From Chromera velia (taxonomy: Eukaryota > Sar > Chromeraceae): a DNA stretch of 51,961 nucleotides. Of this stretch, positions 10,583 to 19,113 are shown in pieces. The DNA lies in contig JAHBMJ010000267.1 in assembly GCA_018398765.1 (NCBI GenBank), forward strand, positions 1 to 51,961, written 5' to 3'. The notes below the pieces were generated by a model. That model did not search any database. It had not been told where the DNA came from and saw only the letters and a program-made list of their open reading frames with translations. Made by a program: the position numbers and the translations under genes. The stretch's first letter is position 1; each line of letters opens with the position of its first letter.

Positions 10583-11827
10583 GCCTGGGTGACCAACCGG
10601 ATACGAGATGTAGTACCCATAATTCACATACCCACCTGTAGACCGAGGGTTCGTCTGCCAAGGTTGAGATGGGTAAGACGGTTGGTGGCCATCAGCTCTA
10701 GGATCCCTCTGCTCATACTGCCTGATCATCCCCCCCCCACTCCTGGGTGCAAACTGCGCTGGATACCGCCCGCTTCCTCCATACGCATTCTGGGCTGGGT
10801 AACGAGGACCTCCCCTATACTGTTGCTGGATGGATCCCGGAGCCGACCCCCTTGGAGGGATCCCCGCTGTACCCACAAAATGCACCTCAAGAGCTGCCTG
10901 TGTCAACAGCGGCATGAGTATACTCAGGGCAGATTTGGGAAACATCTGCATCGGTCCTGGCGTTAGTTCAGTTAGGTGGGAGAGGCGAGGCTGCTGCTCT
11001 TAAACTATGTGCATATAAGTCATGTAGGCTTGGAGCAGAGATCCATTGGCTTGTAATGCTGCCATCTAGAGAGGCTGATTGGTGGATTTGTTCTCGGGTT
11101 TATTCTGTCCTTCTAATCTTTCTGCCTCCCTAAACGCTTTCAAAAATTTTTCTCTCTTCTGTCTCTCGATGCCTGACTCCCACCTCGCGAACGTGTCTTC
11201 TCCATTCTTCCCTATTTCATTTTGGACCGCCTGGACCAGTGGTTCATATTTGTTGTAGTCAGTTTCGCCCGGCCTAGTCTCAAAAAACGACCCCAAATTT
11301 TGAGGAAGGGCCCTCTGGGTATATCTTGCTCGGTCTTCGTCTGGGATTGTCACTCCACAACACTCGCAGAGTGTCATTAGGTGATCTGTGTCTTCTAACA
11401 GCTTCTGAGGGCTACGGATATAATCCGTTCTTGCCTGCATGGAGCTAAGGTTCTCCCAAACCTTTGTGATCATCTTTTTTCTGTCGCTCTTCCTAGCCTT
11501 CGTGGCTTCCTCAACAGCATCCCAAACTTGCTTGAGATACTGGGCTGAATCTGGGTTGTTTGCACTATTCAGGATATTCTGTGCGTACCACTTCTGGACG
11601 ATCTTCTCAACTGCTACTGCTGCCCTCCTGTGCTTCCGGACTGCCAGCTTGAGCTGTACGATCTCCTAAAGGTGTTTGGATTCAACGTCAGCTAAAGTCT
11701 GCTATGCTGAATTTCTATCCCTCTGTACCCAACATTCAGTCTTGTATTTCTCGATAATCCATTTGTTTGTGAGGAAGGAGAAGACTGGCTTCTTCGTATT
11801 TGACGACTCCGAATCTCCCAACTCCAT
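10577..11827 (-). pseudogene. Younger copia gag
   Basis: The first ATG inside the primer-binding site is at 11827, about 35 bases from the LTR. The frame runs 416 codons to TGA at 10577-10579. The N-terminal half is helical and charged (EKIVQKWYAQN, YLKQVWDAVEEA, MITKVWENLSSMQ), like copia gag capsid domains. The C-terminal half is Gly/Pro/Tyr/Gln-rich (GGPRYPAQNAYGG). Four in-frame stops interrupt it: TAG at 11702-11704, 11666-11668 and 11066-11068, and TAA at 11000-11002. All four sit where Gln would be natural, for example KHL-stop-EIVQLK and IV-stop-EQQPRL. No TGA lies before the end. Gag would form the particle that packages the RNA. Confidence 0.7.
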
Positions 11828-11844
11828 CTCCTTCGGTTCCGCCC

Positions 11845-11862
11845 GACCCTGCAGGAGCACCA
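11845..11862 (-). promoter_or_regulatory. Primer-binding site of younger copia element
   Basis: Directly inside the 5' LTR the minus strand reads TGGTGCTCCTGCAGGGTC. It begins with TGG, the complement of the CCA end of a tRNA, as expected for the minus-strand primer site. I do not assign the tRNA. Confidence 0.7.
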
Positions 11863-12353
11863 TAAGAAAAGTTTCCTTCGATCACCTCTAGAAGATCCCT
11901 AATCTCCAGGATCCTGGACTTCCCGAGGTTTTCTCTCTATTTGTATCGCGAATCGATATGCCCACAGCCTATATTAAGAGTCTCTAATACTACACTTAAT
12001 GTCTGTCCTAATGTTTTGCTTACATACCTACGTTCTGTCCTACGGAGATCCTTATATGTATGTACCTACCGTCTCATGAGGAAGACTGTCCTAGGATCGA
12101 TCCTTCACTCTCATCGGTTTCTTCTCTTCACTCAATTACTCGATCCGACTCGATCACTTTTCTCTTCTTTTCTTTTCTTTTCTTTGTATATGCATGCATG
12201 CTTTTTTATTTAAGTGCGTTTGGATCTTGCAATGCGCGCGAATCCCGTGATCTTGAGTGACTTTGACGCTCGTACTGCGCGCGACAGCCCTGCAAGGCGG
12301 CGAAATGCTATTTAAAGAGCGGCTTAGGCCCTACCGGAGCCGAACTTCCCAGT
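11863..12353 (-). repeat. 5' LTR of younger copia element
   Basis: A 491-bp copy of 3681-4168. It is followed outside by the target duplication GAATCA (12354-12359) and inside by the TGG-starting primer site. A three-base insertion and scattered transitions separate the two copies. Confidence 0.88.
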
Positions 12354-12471
12354 GAATCAATAACAAAAGACTGTCGCTGACTCAACTCTTCAGCATGTCG
12401 GTGTAGAAGAGCACGGAGATGAGCTTTGTCTGGCAGTGCATCAACGTTGCAGTTAGGGACCCATATGGGGA
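12354..12471 (-). pseudogene. Old Ty1/copia element: fragment between the two insertions
   Basis: This short piece reads IWVPNCNVDALPDKAHLR and then ELSQRQSFVID on the minus strand. If the TRIM-like insertion and one copy of its duplication are set aside, it follows in frame on the protease piece that ends GLTVF at about 15.70 kb. On its other side it joins the pol piece at 3680 across the GAATCA duplication. It is therefore the part of the old copia between protease and integrase. Confidence 0.7.
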
Positions 12472-12920
12472 TGTGGAGTCCTACCCTGTGGCGCCGCCCT
12501 TTGCATGCACCATGACTGAGTAAGCTAGCGTGCCACACCACATTCTGCTGCCACGCTTTGCTTCGTACGTGTCGCGTGCACGTTGATTGAAGTCGAGTCT
12601 GACCTTCGCAATGTTCGCATTCAAGCAATATGTCACTTGAGCATTAAGCAACAGATAGGATCGTTTGAGGCAAATGTCTGGTTGTCATAGATCGAGAGTC
12701 TGAGAAAGAGGAACAGAGAGAAGCATAAGTAGAAATTGTGTAATGATAGAATGAACCCAGCTTATTAGAATCCCAGATCGCTCTAGAACTAAACCTTCTG
12801 TAAACTATTGCCTGAATGAGTGTTGCTCACGTTCCTTCTCTAGAATTTCTCTAAGGTTCTTGTCCTCGCTTTACCTTTTGTCTGGATGCCATAAGGTGGC
12901 TGGACAGGAGGGACAAAGCA
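12472..12920 (+). repeat. Left LTR of TRIM-like element
   Basis: A 449-bp direct repeat of 15236-15696, with shared blocks such as CCTGAATGAGTGTTGCTCAC and GCCATAAGGTGGCTGGACAG. Its open frame on the minus strand is a shadow. Confidence 0.75.
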
Positions 12921-12928
12921 TTATGGTG

Positions 12929-13200
12929 CCCTAAAGAATTGGGAGTTGAATTGGGTGTTGAATTGGTAGTACTACCAATTTTTTACCGCCAGTAACTCCC
13001 AATTTTGAAAAATTGGTACCTAGTCTAGTAAAAGAAGTACATAGAGTTTGAAGCTAAGACAGGGGCTCACTAGACAGGGGCTCACTAGTCTCTAGCCGTA
13101 GTCATTAGACTCTAATTCATTACTAGGAACAAATTCTATGAACATTTAGAGTCACCTAAAAATTGGGAGTTACCATTTTTTTTTTTTTGGATTAACTACC
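12929..13200 (+). repeat. Left terminal inverted repeat of the DNA transposon
   Basis: It matches the reverse complement of about 14930-15208. It includes a perfect 20-bp palindrome, AATTGGTAGTACTACCAATT, and a local duplication of ACAGGGGCTCACTAG found only in this arm. Confidence 0.75.
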
Positions 13201-13379
13201 AATTTTTAAGAAAATCAACACCCAATTTTTTTTTTTGGACTACCAATTTTATAACTTCTCCTAGAAAGTAAAATATATACGGAAAAAAAGAACGCTGTAA
13301 TAGAACAGTGTTGCGGCCTAGGTTACGGCTGCACAGAACTTCATAAATCCATAAGTTTTGTATAGTTTCATAGTGTTAT

Positions 13380-14354
13380 TCATGCTTGAAGTCCCTCCCG
13401 GCGTGACACATCGGCAAAATATGCTTGCATGGCTTTCTTTCTCTTGCACAACCACGCAAAAACTAGATCTTCCAGAATAAAACGATCATATGAATAATGT
13501 CCCCCCTGTGGGACAAAACGTTTGCAAACCTTCTTATGATATGATTCAAAGCCGTAGCATTTCGCTGTGTTCAACCCCCCAAACTGGCGGGTCCACACCG
13601 GGAAGTGCGAGTAGAAGTGAGTCTTTGGGACCGCCTACCCATAAGACTTGCAAAAAAGGTCTTGCCAAGTCTTTATCACCATATTCAGCTCTACAAGTTT
13701 CTCATTCATGATTGAACCTGTCAACGTGGAAAGGATCCACGAATGCAAGTAAAAAGAACAAGCAAGAGAGTTCTCTGCAACAAAAATGTCCGGGCACCTT
13801 TTTTCAGTGAACTCAACCATGTAAGGGAAAACGTGTCTGACATCTGCAGCCCCCAATTTAATCTTTCTATTGTTTCGTGGAATCTCTTGGACCCACTGAG
13901 TAGCCTGAGGGGGCAGCCCTGTTTTTTGCCACATATCTGAATCAAACAGAAACGAATTCAATTCCTCCATCTGAAAGAGCTTCTTCTCATTCACTGCCCA
14001 AACAAGAAAAAGTTCCAGCTCTTTTTTCGCTTCACCCTCGTCTACGATATGCAAAATATCATGTTGTACGGACCGCAGGATAAAAAAGAAAAGCAGAGAC
14101 AACAAAAGGGAAATTCCTGTGAAACCCCGCTGTTTGACCTCCAGGTGGTTCTCGCGAAAGCCGACTTCTTCACACTTGTCAAGATCCGTTTTTAGAGACG
14201 CCTCTGTAGAAAGTGGAAACTCTGTGGTAAAGTCTTTTACCAGATCTCCCGCCCTGTGGTTTCTCCGATATAGGCAATCCAGACAGAATCGAAAAGTAAA
14301 AGTTCTCGTCAGTGCCCCCCTCCTCCCCAGCGCTCTGCAACCATGGTCGCACAA
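13380..14354 (-). pseudogene. Probable transposase of the TIR element
   Basis: One frame runs from 14354 to TGA at 13380-13382 and is broken once by TAG at 13635-13637. Two blocks resemble conserved parts of eukaryotic cut-and-paste transposases: SVQHDILHIVDEGEAKKEL, like the D-x-x-H-x-x-x-x-G block, and near the C-terminus THFYSHFPVW followed by CYGFESYHKKVCKRF, like the H-x-x-H...FE-x-Y-x-K block of tnp2/DUF4218-type enzymes. The TAG falls just before the second block. No N-terminal DNA-binding domain is evident in the remaining 324 codons. It is flanked by matching inverted repeats and lies head-to-head with the plus-strand ORF. The function rests on these motif resemblances and context. 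Confidence 0.5.
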
Positions 14355-14752
14355 ACTTTAAGCCGACAGAGGGAGAGGTCAAAGGAAATGGACAAGGATG
14401 GATTTGTCATTCCTACCGAGTTTTGGGAGAGATTCGCTGTGGGGAGAGAGCTGAATATCGCTCATGCAATGTTTTTAGATGTCAAGTTCATCGTAAAGAT
14501 TTTGGAGCTGAAAGAGCTCACAGATGAAAAAAGGCAGACATCGGAATTTTTTCAGATGATTCCTTGGTCGTTTTTCAGTACACCCATGTTGTTCCCCCCC
14601 AAAATCTATCAAAAGAGAAGAAAAAGGAATATGATCTCCATTTAAAGCGTCTGGGAACCACTAAGTGGGAGATGTTTGGGAGAGAGGGGCATGATCTGAA
14701 CAAAGATCAGCAGCCACTGTCTAGCATATGGAGGGATTATGAATTCTGGTAG
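14343..14752 (+). pseudogene. Second ORF of the TIR element, unknown function
   Basis: A plus-strand frame from ATG 14343 reads through KDGFVIPTEFWERFAVG and FLDVKFIVKILELKEL. It needs one shift near 14565 to go on as EYDLHLKRLGTTKWEMFGRE and ends with TAG after DYEFW. Composition is protein-like, with charged helices and aromatic residues, unlike the shadows elsewhere. It starts within a few bases of the transposase start on the other strand, so both may share a promoter. I do not recognise the family. It may be an accessory protein of the transposon. Confidence 0.4.
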
Positions 14753-14929
14753 GCTTACATGGTCAATTGGATCGATTTTCGCTCTGTTTTTTATACTAGT
14801 ACGTGCAGCTTGTGTAGAGCTGTCCACTATCTATTTTGTATTGCATTAGCGGTGCACTATGACACATAAAATAAAAGTTTCAAGTTGACTCCCAATTTTT
14901 TTTTTTTGGTATTACCAATTTTTTTTTCG

Positions 14930-15208
14930 GCGGTCCTAAAAAATTCCTATTTAAAAATTGGTAACTCCCAATTTTTAGGTGACTCTAAGTGTTCATAGAA
15001 TTTGTTCCTAGTAAGGAATTAGAGTCTAATGACTACAGCTAGAGACTAGTGAGCCCCTGTCTAGCCCGTACATAAAATTTTAGCTTCAAACTCCAAGTAC
15101 TTCTTTCACTAGACTAGGTACCAATTTTTCAAAATTGGGAGTTACTGGCGGTAAAAAATTGGTAGTACTACCAATTCAACACCCAATTCAACTCCCAATT
15201 CTTTAGGG
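14930..15208 (-). repeat. Right terminal inverted repeat of the DNA transposon
   Basis: Reverse-complement partner of the left arm, with the same palindrome and CCAATT blocks. Its inner end carries an extra A/T-rich segment relative to the left arm. Confidence 0.75.
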
Positions 15209-15235
15209 TGATGCCTGTCCATGGCCGGGAGGATC

Positions 15236-15696
15236 TGTAGAGTCTTACCCTGTGGTACCGCTCTTTGAGCCTTCGCATGCACCGTGACTGAGTGAGCCAG
15301 CGTGCCACGCCACATTCCGCCGCCGCGCTTTGCTTCGTACGTGTCGCACGCGTGTTGATCAAAGTTGAGTCTGACTTTCACAATGTTCGCATTCAAGCAA
15401 CATATCATACACTTGAGCATTGAGCAACAGATAGGATTGTTTGAGGCTAATGTCTGGTTATTATAGATCGAGAGTCTAAGAGAGAGGAACAGAGAGAAGC
15501 ATAAGTAGAAATTGTGTAATGATAGAATAAACCTAGCTGATTGGAATCCTAGATCGCTCTAGAGCTAAACCTTCTGTAAACTGTTGCCTGAATGAGTGTT
15601 GCTCACGTTCCTTCTCTAGAATTTCCCTAAGGTTCTTGTCCTTGCTTTACCTTCTGTCTAGATGCCATAAGGTGGCTGGACAGGAGAGAAAAAGCA
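15236..15696 (+). repeat. Right LTR of TRIM-like element
   Basis: A 461-bp direct repeat of 12472-12920, flanked on the right by GGGA. It differs from the left copy by scattered substitutions and small indels. Confidence 0.75.
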
Positions 15697-16235
15697 GGGA
15701 ACACGGTGAGTCCGTTAATAATGGGGCCTCTCAAGGGTTTGGAGAAACCGGGAATGGTCTTGACAGGGGTGATAAAGTGGTCAGTGTTCTTGCAGTATCC
15801 AACAAGCGCAGGGACGAGAGCTCTGCATCTGTCACCCTTGATCATGGCTCCTTTCCACACTGTGTAGACGGACCGGCTTGTTGCATTCATGGTAGGAATG
15901 GTGAGAACAACGTTCTCGTAAGTGGTCAGCTTGCCCTTCTTCTTGCCACTGAGAGTCTCTGCGGTGTTGAACGATGTTGTGTTCTTCATGGACTTCACCA
16001 CGAACCGTCTGAAGGATTCGGGGAAGAGACCTTTCGTACACCCGGAGTCGACGACGAGGTGCAATCCCTCTAAGAGCTTTTGGCCAGCTCGTATGGCAGA
16101 GTCGCATGTTAGCGCTGTATAGGCGTGACGGGAGGGAGAAAAGACAAAGTGGTGACTCTGGTCTTTCTGAAGAGAGGAAGGCAAAACTGACTTTCTGACT
16201 TTACCAAAAGCTAAGTTTAAAGCAATCATCTCGGC
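15697..16235 (-). pseudogene. Old Ty1/copia element: aspartic protease
   Basis: The minus-strand frame contains LHLVVDSGCTKGLF, the D-S-G catalytic signature of retroviral-type proteases, followed by the beta-rich KLTTYENVVLTIPTMN and YCKNTDHFI. The protease would cut the Gag-Pol polyprotein. The frame reaches GLTVF and then runs into the right LTR of the TRIM-like element; what follows is read-through of that LTR. No stop interrupts the protease core itself. Confidence 0.8.
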
Positions 16236-17010
16236 TTCAGGAGTACTACCGATCAGTGTCTTGCAAGTCAGACTTTTTCATTCAGTTTCAATGTAAGAGG
16301 GGAAACCAAGCAAAGTACCGCAGCTTTGGAGTCTATCAGACTGTGCAACACACTCTTTCCCACTCTGACCTATATATAGTTGCGTGTCAGCCCCTTCAGT
16401 CATACAGATCCACTCGGTGTACGAGTCAGTGGCATCAGCCTCTTCATGTTTATGATCATCCGCCAAGTCAGCCGCAGGTCAGCAAAGTGGACGTTCTTCT
16501 TGCCTTTGCCTTTCGGCAGGCAGCCGACCAGTGGTTCTTCTTGCCGCACTTGTTGCACTTGTCGTCTGGTTTGACCAGACACTCATAAGGCTGAGTCTGG
16601 TTGCAATGGTAGCATCTCTTCTCGTTGTCCTCCTCGACTTTGTCGGCGGGGAAGCGGTTCGGTCGGGACTTTGACTTAGTCCCTCCCTGCAGACCACGAC
16701 GACGACGATGATCTGCAACACCAGCCATCTGCCCTTGCTGTGCAAGCAGCTGTGGAGAAGAAGAAGCCGAACTCAAGATGGACTCCTACTTCGCGAGCAC
16801 ATTGAGACGGTCGAGGATACTGGTGACATCCTTGGCAGCGAGGCCATCAAGTAGTCTGTGCTTGTGCTAGGTGCTTATACTTGTCAGCAATGGAAGCAAC
16901 CAAGGTAAGAAATTGGTTGCTGTTACTAGGGTCGTAGTTGACTTCCTTGCAGTCGTGCATCAGTTGCTTCCAGGCCTCCACGTATGTTGATAGAGGCTGT
17001 GGTTGGGATG
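16236..17010 (-). pseudogene. Old Ty1/copia element: gag with zinc knuckle
   Basis: Minus-strand gag remains include PLSTYVEAWKQLMHD and QFLTLVASIADKYKHL in the capsid part. After a shift come ILDRLNVLAK, TAG at 16786-16788, then ESILSSASSSPQLLAQQG. The nucleocapsid knuckle CNKCGKKNHWSAAC is complete (C-x2-C-x4-H-x4-C) and sits after a second Cys pair (CYHC). Homology stops near 17.01 kb, so the start of gag, the primer site and the 5' LTR are missing. Confidence 0.72.
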
Positions 17011-17855
17011 TTATAGTCTGTTAGATCTGAATCTGAATTTTGAATAAATTGAATCGGGTTCCGGAAAGTCATCGGGCATGCAAGTAGAGTGCCAGGGCCC
17101 CTTCCCCAACATGTTGAGGGCCCCCAGTATGCATTTCAAAACGATGATTGAGGTTTTTGTTATGCATGCCGCATCCCCGTGTATGAGGGGCAGATCTAGC
17201 CTAGTCTGTTAAAAGGTTCTGGTTCGTCCCGTCTGTTCTGAATCTAAGAACACTGCTCATTGATTACTTTTACTGCGGCTTATTTCTTAAGCGGCGGTAG
17301 AGTAGGACTCGGAAAACAATGAAAAGAGGGGAAAGGCAGGGCAAAAACTTTCTAAAAGTTTGTCTTCTTGGCAAAGGCTACCCTTTGACGGCAGAGAACA
17401 ACTTTAAAGAGACCCTCCCCATTAATTTGCCCCTTATTTTCTCAACCTTCTTTTCTTCCTTTTTTTTTATGCGTTTGCCCTCTTTTCTTTTTTTTTTTCC
17501 TTCTTGTTTGTATACAATACCCCCAAAAAGCCTTCCTATGACCCTATGGTCTGTCAATCAAACTCTAGGCTTTGGCAGCCTGGCGCCAAAGACAGGGCTT
17601 TGACGATAGAAAGCTTATTCTTTTTAGTATGCAATATTATCAAGGCTCTGGCGACAGAAAGCTAATTCTTTCTAGTATGGAATATACCTCCAGTCTATTG
17701 TAGCTTAAAAATATTATAACATGATTTAATCTAGTTTAACCGAGTTTAATACTCTCTTATAGTATGTGCTATAATTAACTTAAATATTTAAAATAACAAC
17801 AAAAAAAAAATATATTGATTTTAATCAGTTTAAATCTGTCAGTCTTAGTCAGTCT
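17011..17855. other. AT-rich spacer with a short local duplication
   Basis: No gene is seen. The segment near 17600-17690 holds a tandem pair about 46 bp apart sharing GAYAGAAAGCTWATTCTTT, each preceded by a GGCTYTGRC motif like the core of the minisatellite at 18.47 kb. A 40-bp motif at 17143-17183 recurs elsewhere in the window. Confidence 0.4.
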
Positions 17856-18262
17856 TCATTTAGGAATTCTAGATCCACGGACTCTGCGCGCAGCAGGGCG
17901 ATAGTCATCGTCATCATCATCAGACTCTGTAGCCCCCTCTCCTTCGCTGTCACTATATTTGTTCATCGCCCGGGTAAACAAAGTAGCCTTTGCTTTCACC
18001 TTATTTTTTGCCTTAGTTTTTGCTTTTGCTTTCGCTTTTCTTTTTGCTTACGCTCTTTGTCTTCTTGCTTGACGCCTTTCATGCGGTTCAGCCTCCACCT
18101 CCACAGCTTCTTCAATCAATTAGCTAACTTCTCAATGTGCTCTGTAGATTCCACCCCAAACGTCTTCAGAAAGAACTCTAAAACTGACTCCGCAAGGGCT
18201 GCATCTTCAAGGAAGTCCGATACAGCGATTCGCAAATAAACGTCAAAAGGCAGGCTGAACAT
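17856..18262 (-). pseudogene. Degenerate ORF with basic and acidic tail
   Basis: From ATG 18260-18262 the minus strand reads MFSLPFDVYLRIAVSDFLED and then HIEKLAN. It meets TGA (18116-18118) where LKKLWRWRLNRMKG follows at once in the same frame, suggesting a lost Trp. A Lys/Gln-rich run follows, and a one-base shift leads into MNKYSDSEGEGATES, an Asp run and RRVRGSRIPK, then TGA. The pieces make sense only as one damaged protein. I do not know the family; the charged tail might be a nuclear protein or a retroelement ORF1. Confidence 0.35.
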
Positions 18263-18465
18263 TTTGGGAAAAGAAAAGTACACAGACAGTGTCACGGTCA
18301 GATTGAATTCACCAGCCTAAAGGTAGGTGCTGACCATAGCAGACCGACATACAGTAACAAGCCAGAAGACCAAGACGTTTTTCAGACAGTTTTTGTACCT
18401 TTGTGCATGCATGCATTAATACGTATAACTGCAAAAGCCATATGCATGTGGGCTTTGGGGCGGCA

Positions 18466-18612
18466 TGGTCGGGCTTTGGTAGGCCTGCGCCTTTAGCATG
18501 GTTGGGCTTTGGTAGGCCCGGGCCTTCGGTGTGGTCGGGCTTTGACAGGCCCGCGCCTTCAGCACGGTCGGGCTTTAGCAGCTGGGCGCCTTCGCCCGGG
18601 CTTTGACAGCCG
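18466..18612 (+). repeat. 33-bp minisatellite, about 4.4 copies
   Basis: Units of 33 bp share GGTCGGGCTTTGRYAGGCC and a variable GCCTTCRG end. In one plus-strand frame each unit would encode an 11-residue repeat around SGF-x-RPAPS, but there is no supporting gene structure. Confidence 0.75.
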
Positions 18613-18678
18613 CTCCGGATTAACCATAAGAAGCCTTCTTGGGGGTAGTATACAAAGAATCAATCACAAAAGGATCGC

Positions 18679-19113
18679 TTAGTTTACGCCCTTTGAGTCG
18701 AAAGACCCGGAAAATGCTGTGACCTCCCTACCAAGAAGGCACTCAGGCTGGAAAGGCCCTCTGGTTCCCCTCTTGCTGTGAATTGAACAGAGAAGATTTA
18801 CGGCAACGAAACGCTGTAGCGTGCAGGAAAGAACTTTATAATACCGGTCCATCAGCCTTATCTGTACTGCCTTGTCTCCCTCTCCTCTTCTCACTCTTCC
18901 GGCCCCCAACTTCGCCATCTCTTTCAAAAAACGAATTGTTCCCTCTCCTGGTCTCCCATATGTCTCAAACACAAGAAGAACAAACCGAAATCTAATTTCA
19001 TAACAGATCTCACCGTACATGTCATTTTTGACCTTCTCCATCACCTTTGCTGCCGACCCTGCTGTTTTTGCGAATCTTCGCAGGCGGTTGGCATCAATTG
19101 AGATGCATTTCAA
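18679..19113 (-). pseudogene. C-terminal fragment of a LINE-like reverse-transcriptase ORF
   Basis: The 144-codon frame includes FRFVLLVFETYGRPGEGTI followed by RFLKEMAK and RYYKVLSCTLQRFVAVNL. In many non-LTR retrotransposons of algae and oomycetes the ORF2 end carries a P-x-V-x-E-T-x-G-R block and then a helical L-S-x-x-L-x-R segment, and this matches that pattern. No catalytic RT motif is present. It is a 5'-truncated copy, as is usual for LINEs. The call is a resemblance from memory, not a computed match. Confidence 0.4.

Larger units (their letters stand above)
3681..12353 (-). mobile_element. Younger Ty1/copia-like retrotransposon, full length, minus orientation
   Basis: Direct repeats of about 490 bp bound the element, with a 6-bp target duplication outside. 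Inside the right (5') LTR a primer-binding site starts TGG, and gag then pol follow on the minus strand. Domain order is Gag, zinc knuckle, protease region, integrase, reverse transcriptase, RNase H, which is the Ty1/copia order. The two LTRs differ mainly by transitions, about 15 differences in the first 240 bp by eye, so the insertion is not recent. Even so, pol keeps a single frame over 4.6 kb. LTR ends are not the usual TG...CA, so boundaries may be off by a few bases. Confidence 0.9.
12929..15208. mobile_element. DNA transposon with long terminal inverted repeats
   Basis: The ends CCCTAAAGAATTGGGAG (12929) and its complement ending at 15208 begin an inverted repeat that I can follow for roughly 250-300 bp, nearly identical over the first 120. 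Flanking 5-mers TGGTG and TGATG may be a decayed target duplication. The terminal repeats are built from recurring blocks ACTCCCAATT, CAACACCCAATT and TACTACCAATT in both orientations, which look like subterminal transposase-binding sites. The interior carries a transposase-like gene on the minus strand and a second ORF diverging from it on the plus strand. It inserted into the short interior of the TRIM-like element. I cannot assign a superfamily. Confidence 0.75.
12472..15696 (+). mobile_element. TRIM-like LTR element with almost no interior
   Basis: Two direct repeats (12472-12920 and 15236-15696) both begin TGTRGAGTC and end AAAGCA, so each has TG...CA ends. The outer flanks carry a short duplication, GGGA on both sides (12468-12471 and 15697-15700). 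Apart from the DNA transposon that later landed inside, the interior is only about 35 bp. It holds TTATGGTG after the left LTR (possible primer site starting TGG) and a purine-rich GGGAGGATC before the right LTR. Such a layout fits a terminal-repeat retrotransposon in miniature, moved by enzymes of other elements. It has no coding capacity. Confidence 0.65.

Noticed and set aside
12308-12628. 106-codon minus-strand frame as a gene of its own
   Set aside because: It starts inside the left LTR of the TRIM-like element and ends in the younger copia LTR; only its middle belongs to the old copia.
15142-15420. 92-codon minus-strand frame
   Set aside because: Read-through of the right TRIM LTR and the transposon's inverted repeat; it resembles the 12.3-12.6 kb frame only because the LTRs are repeats.
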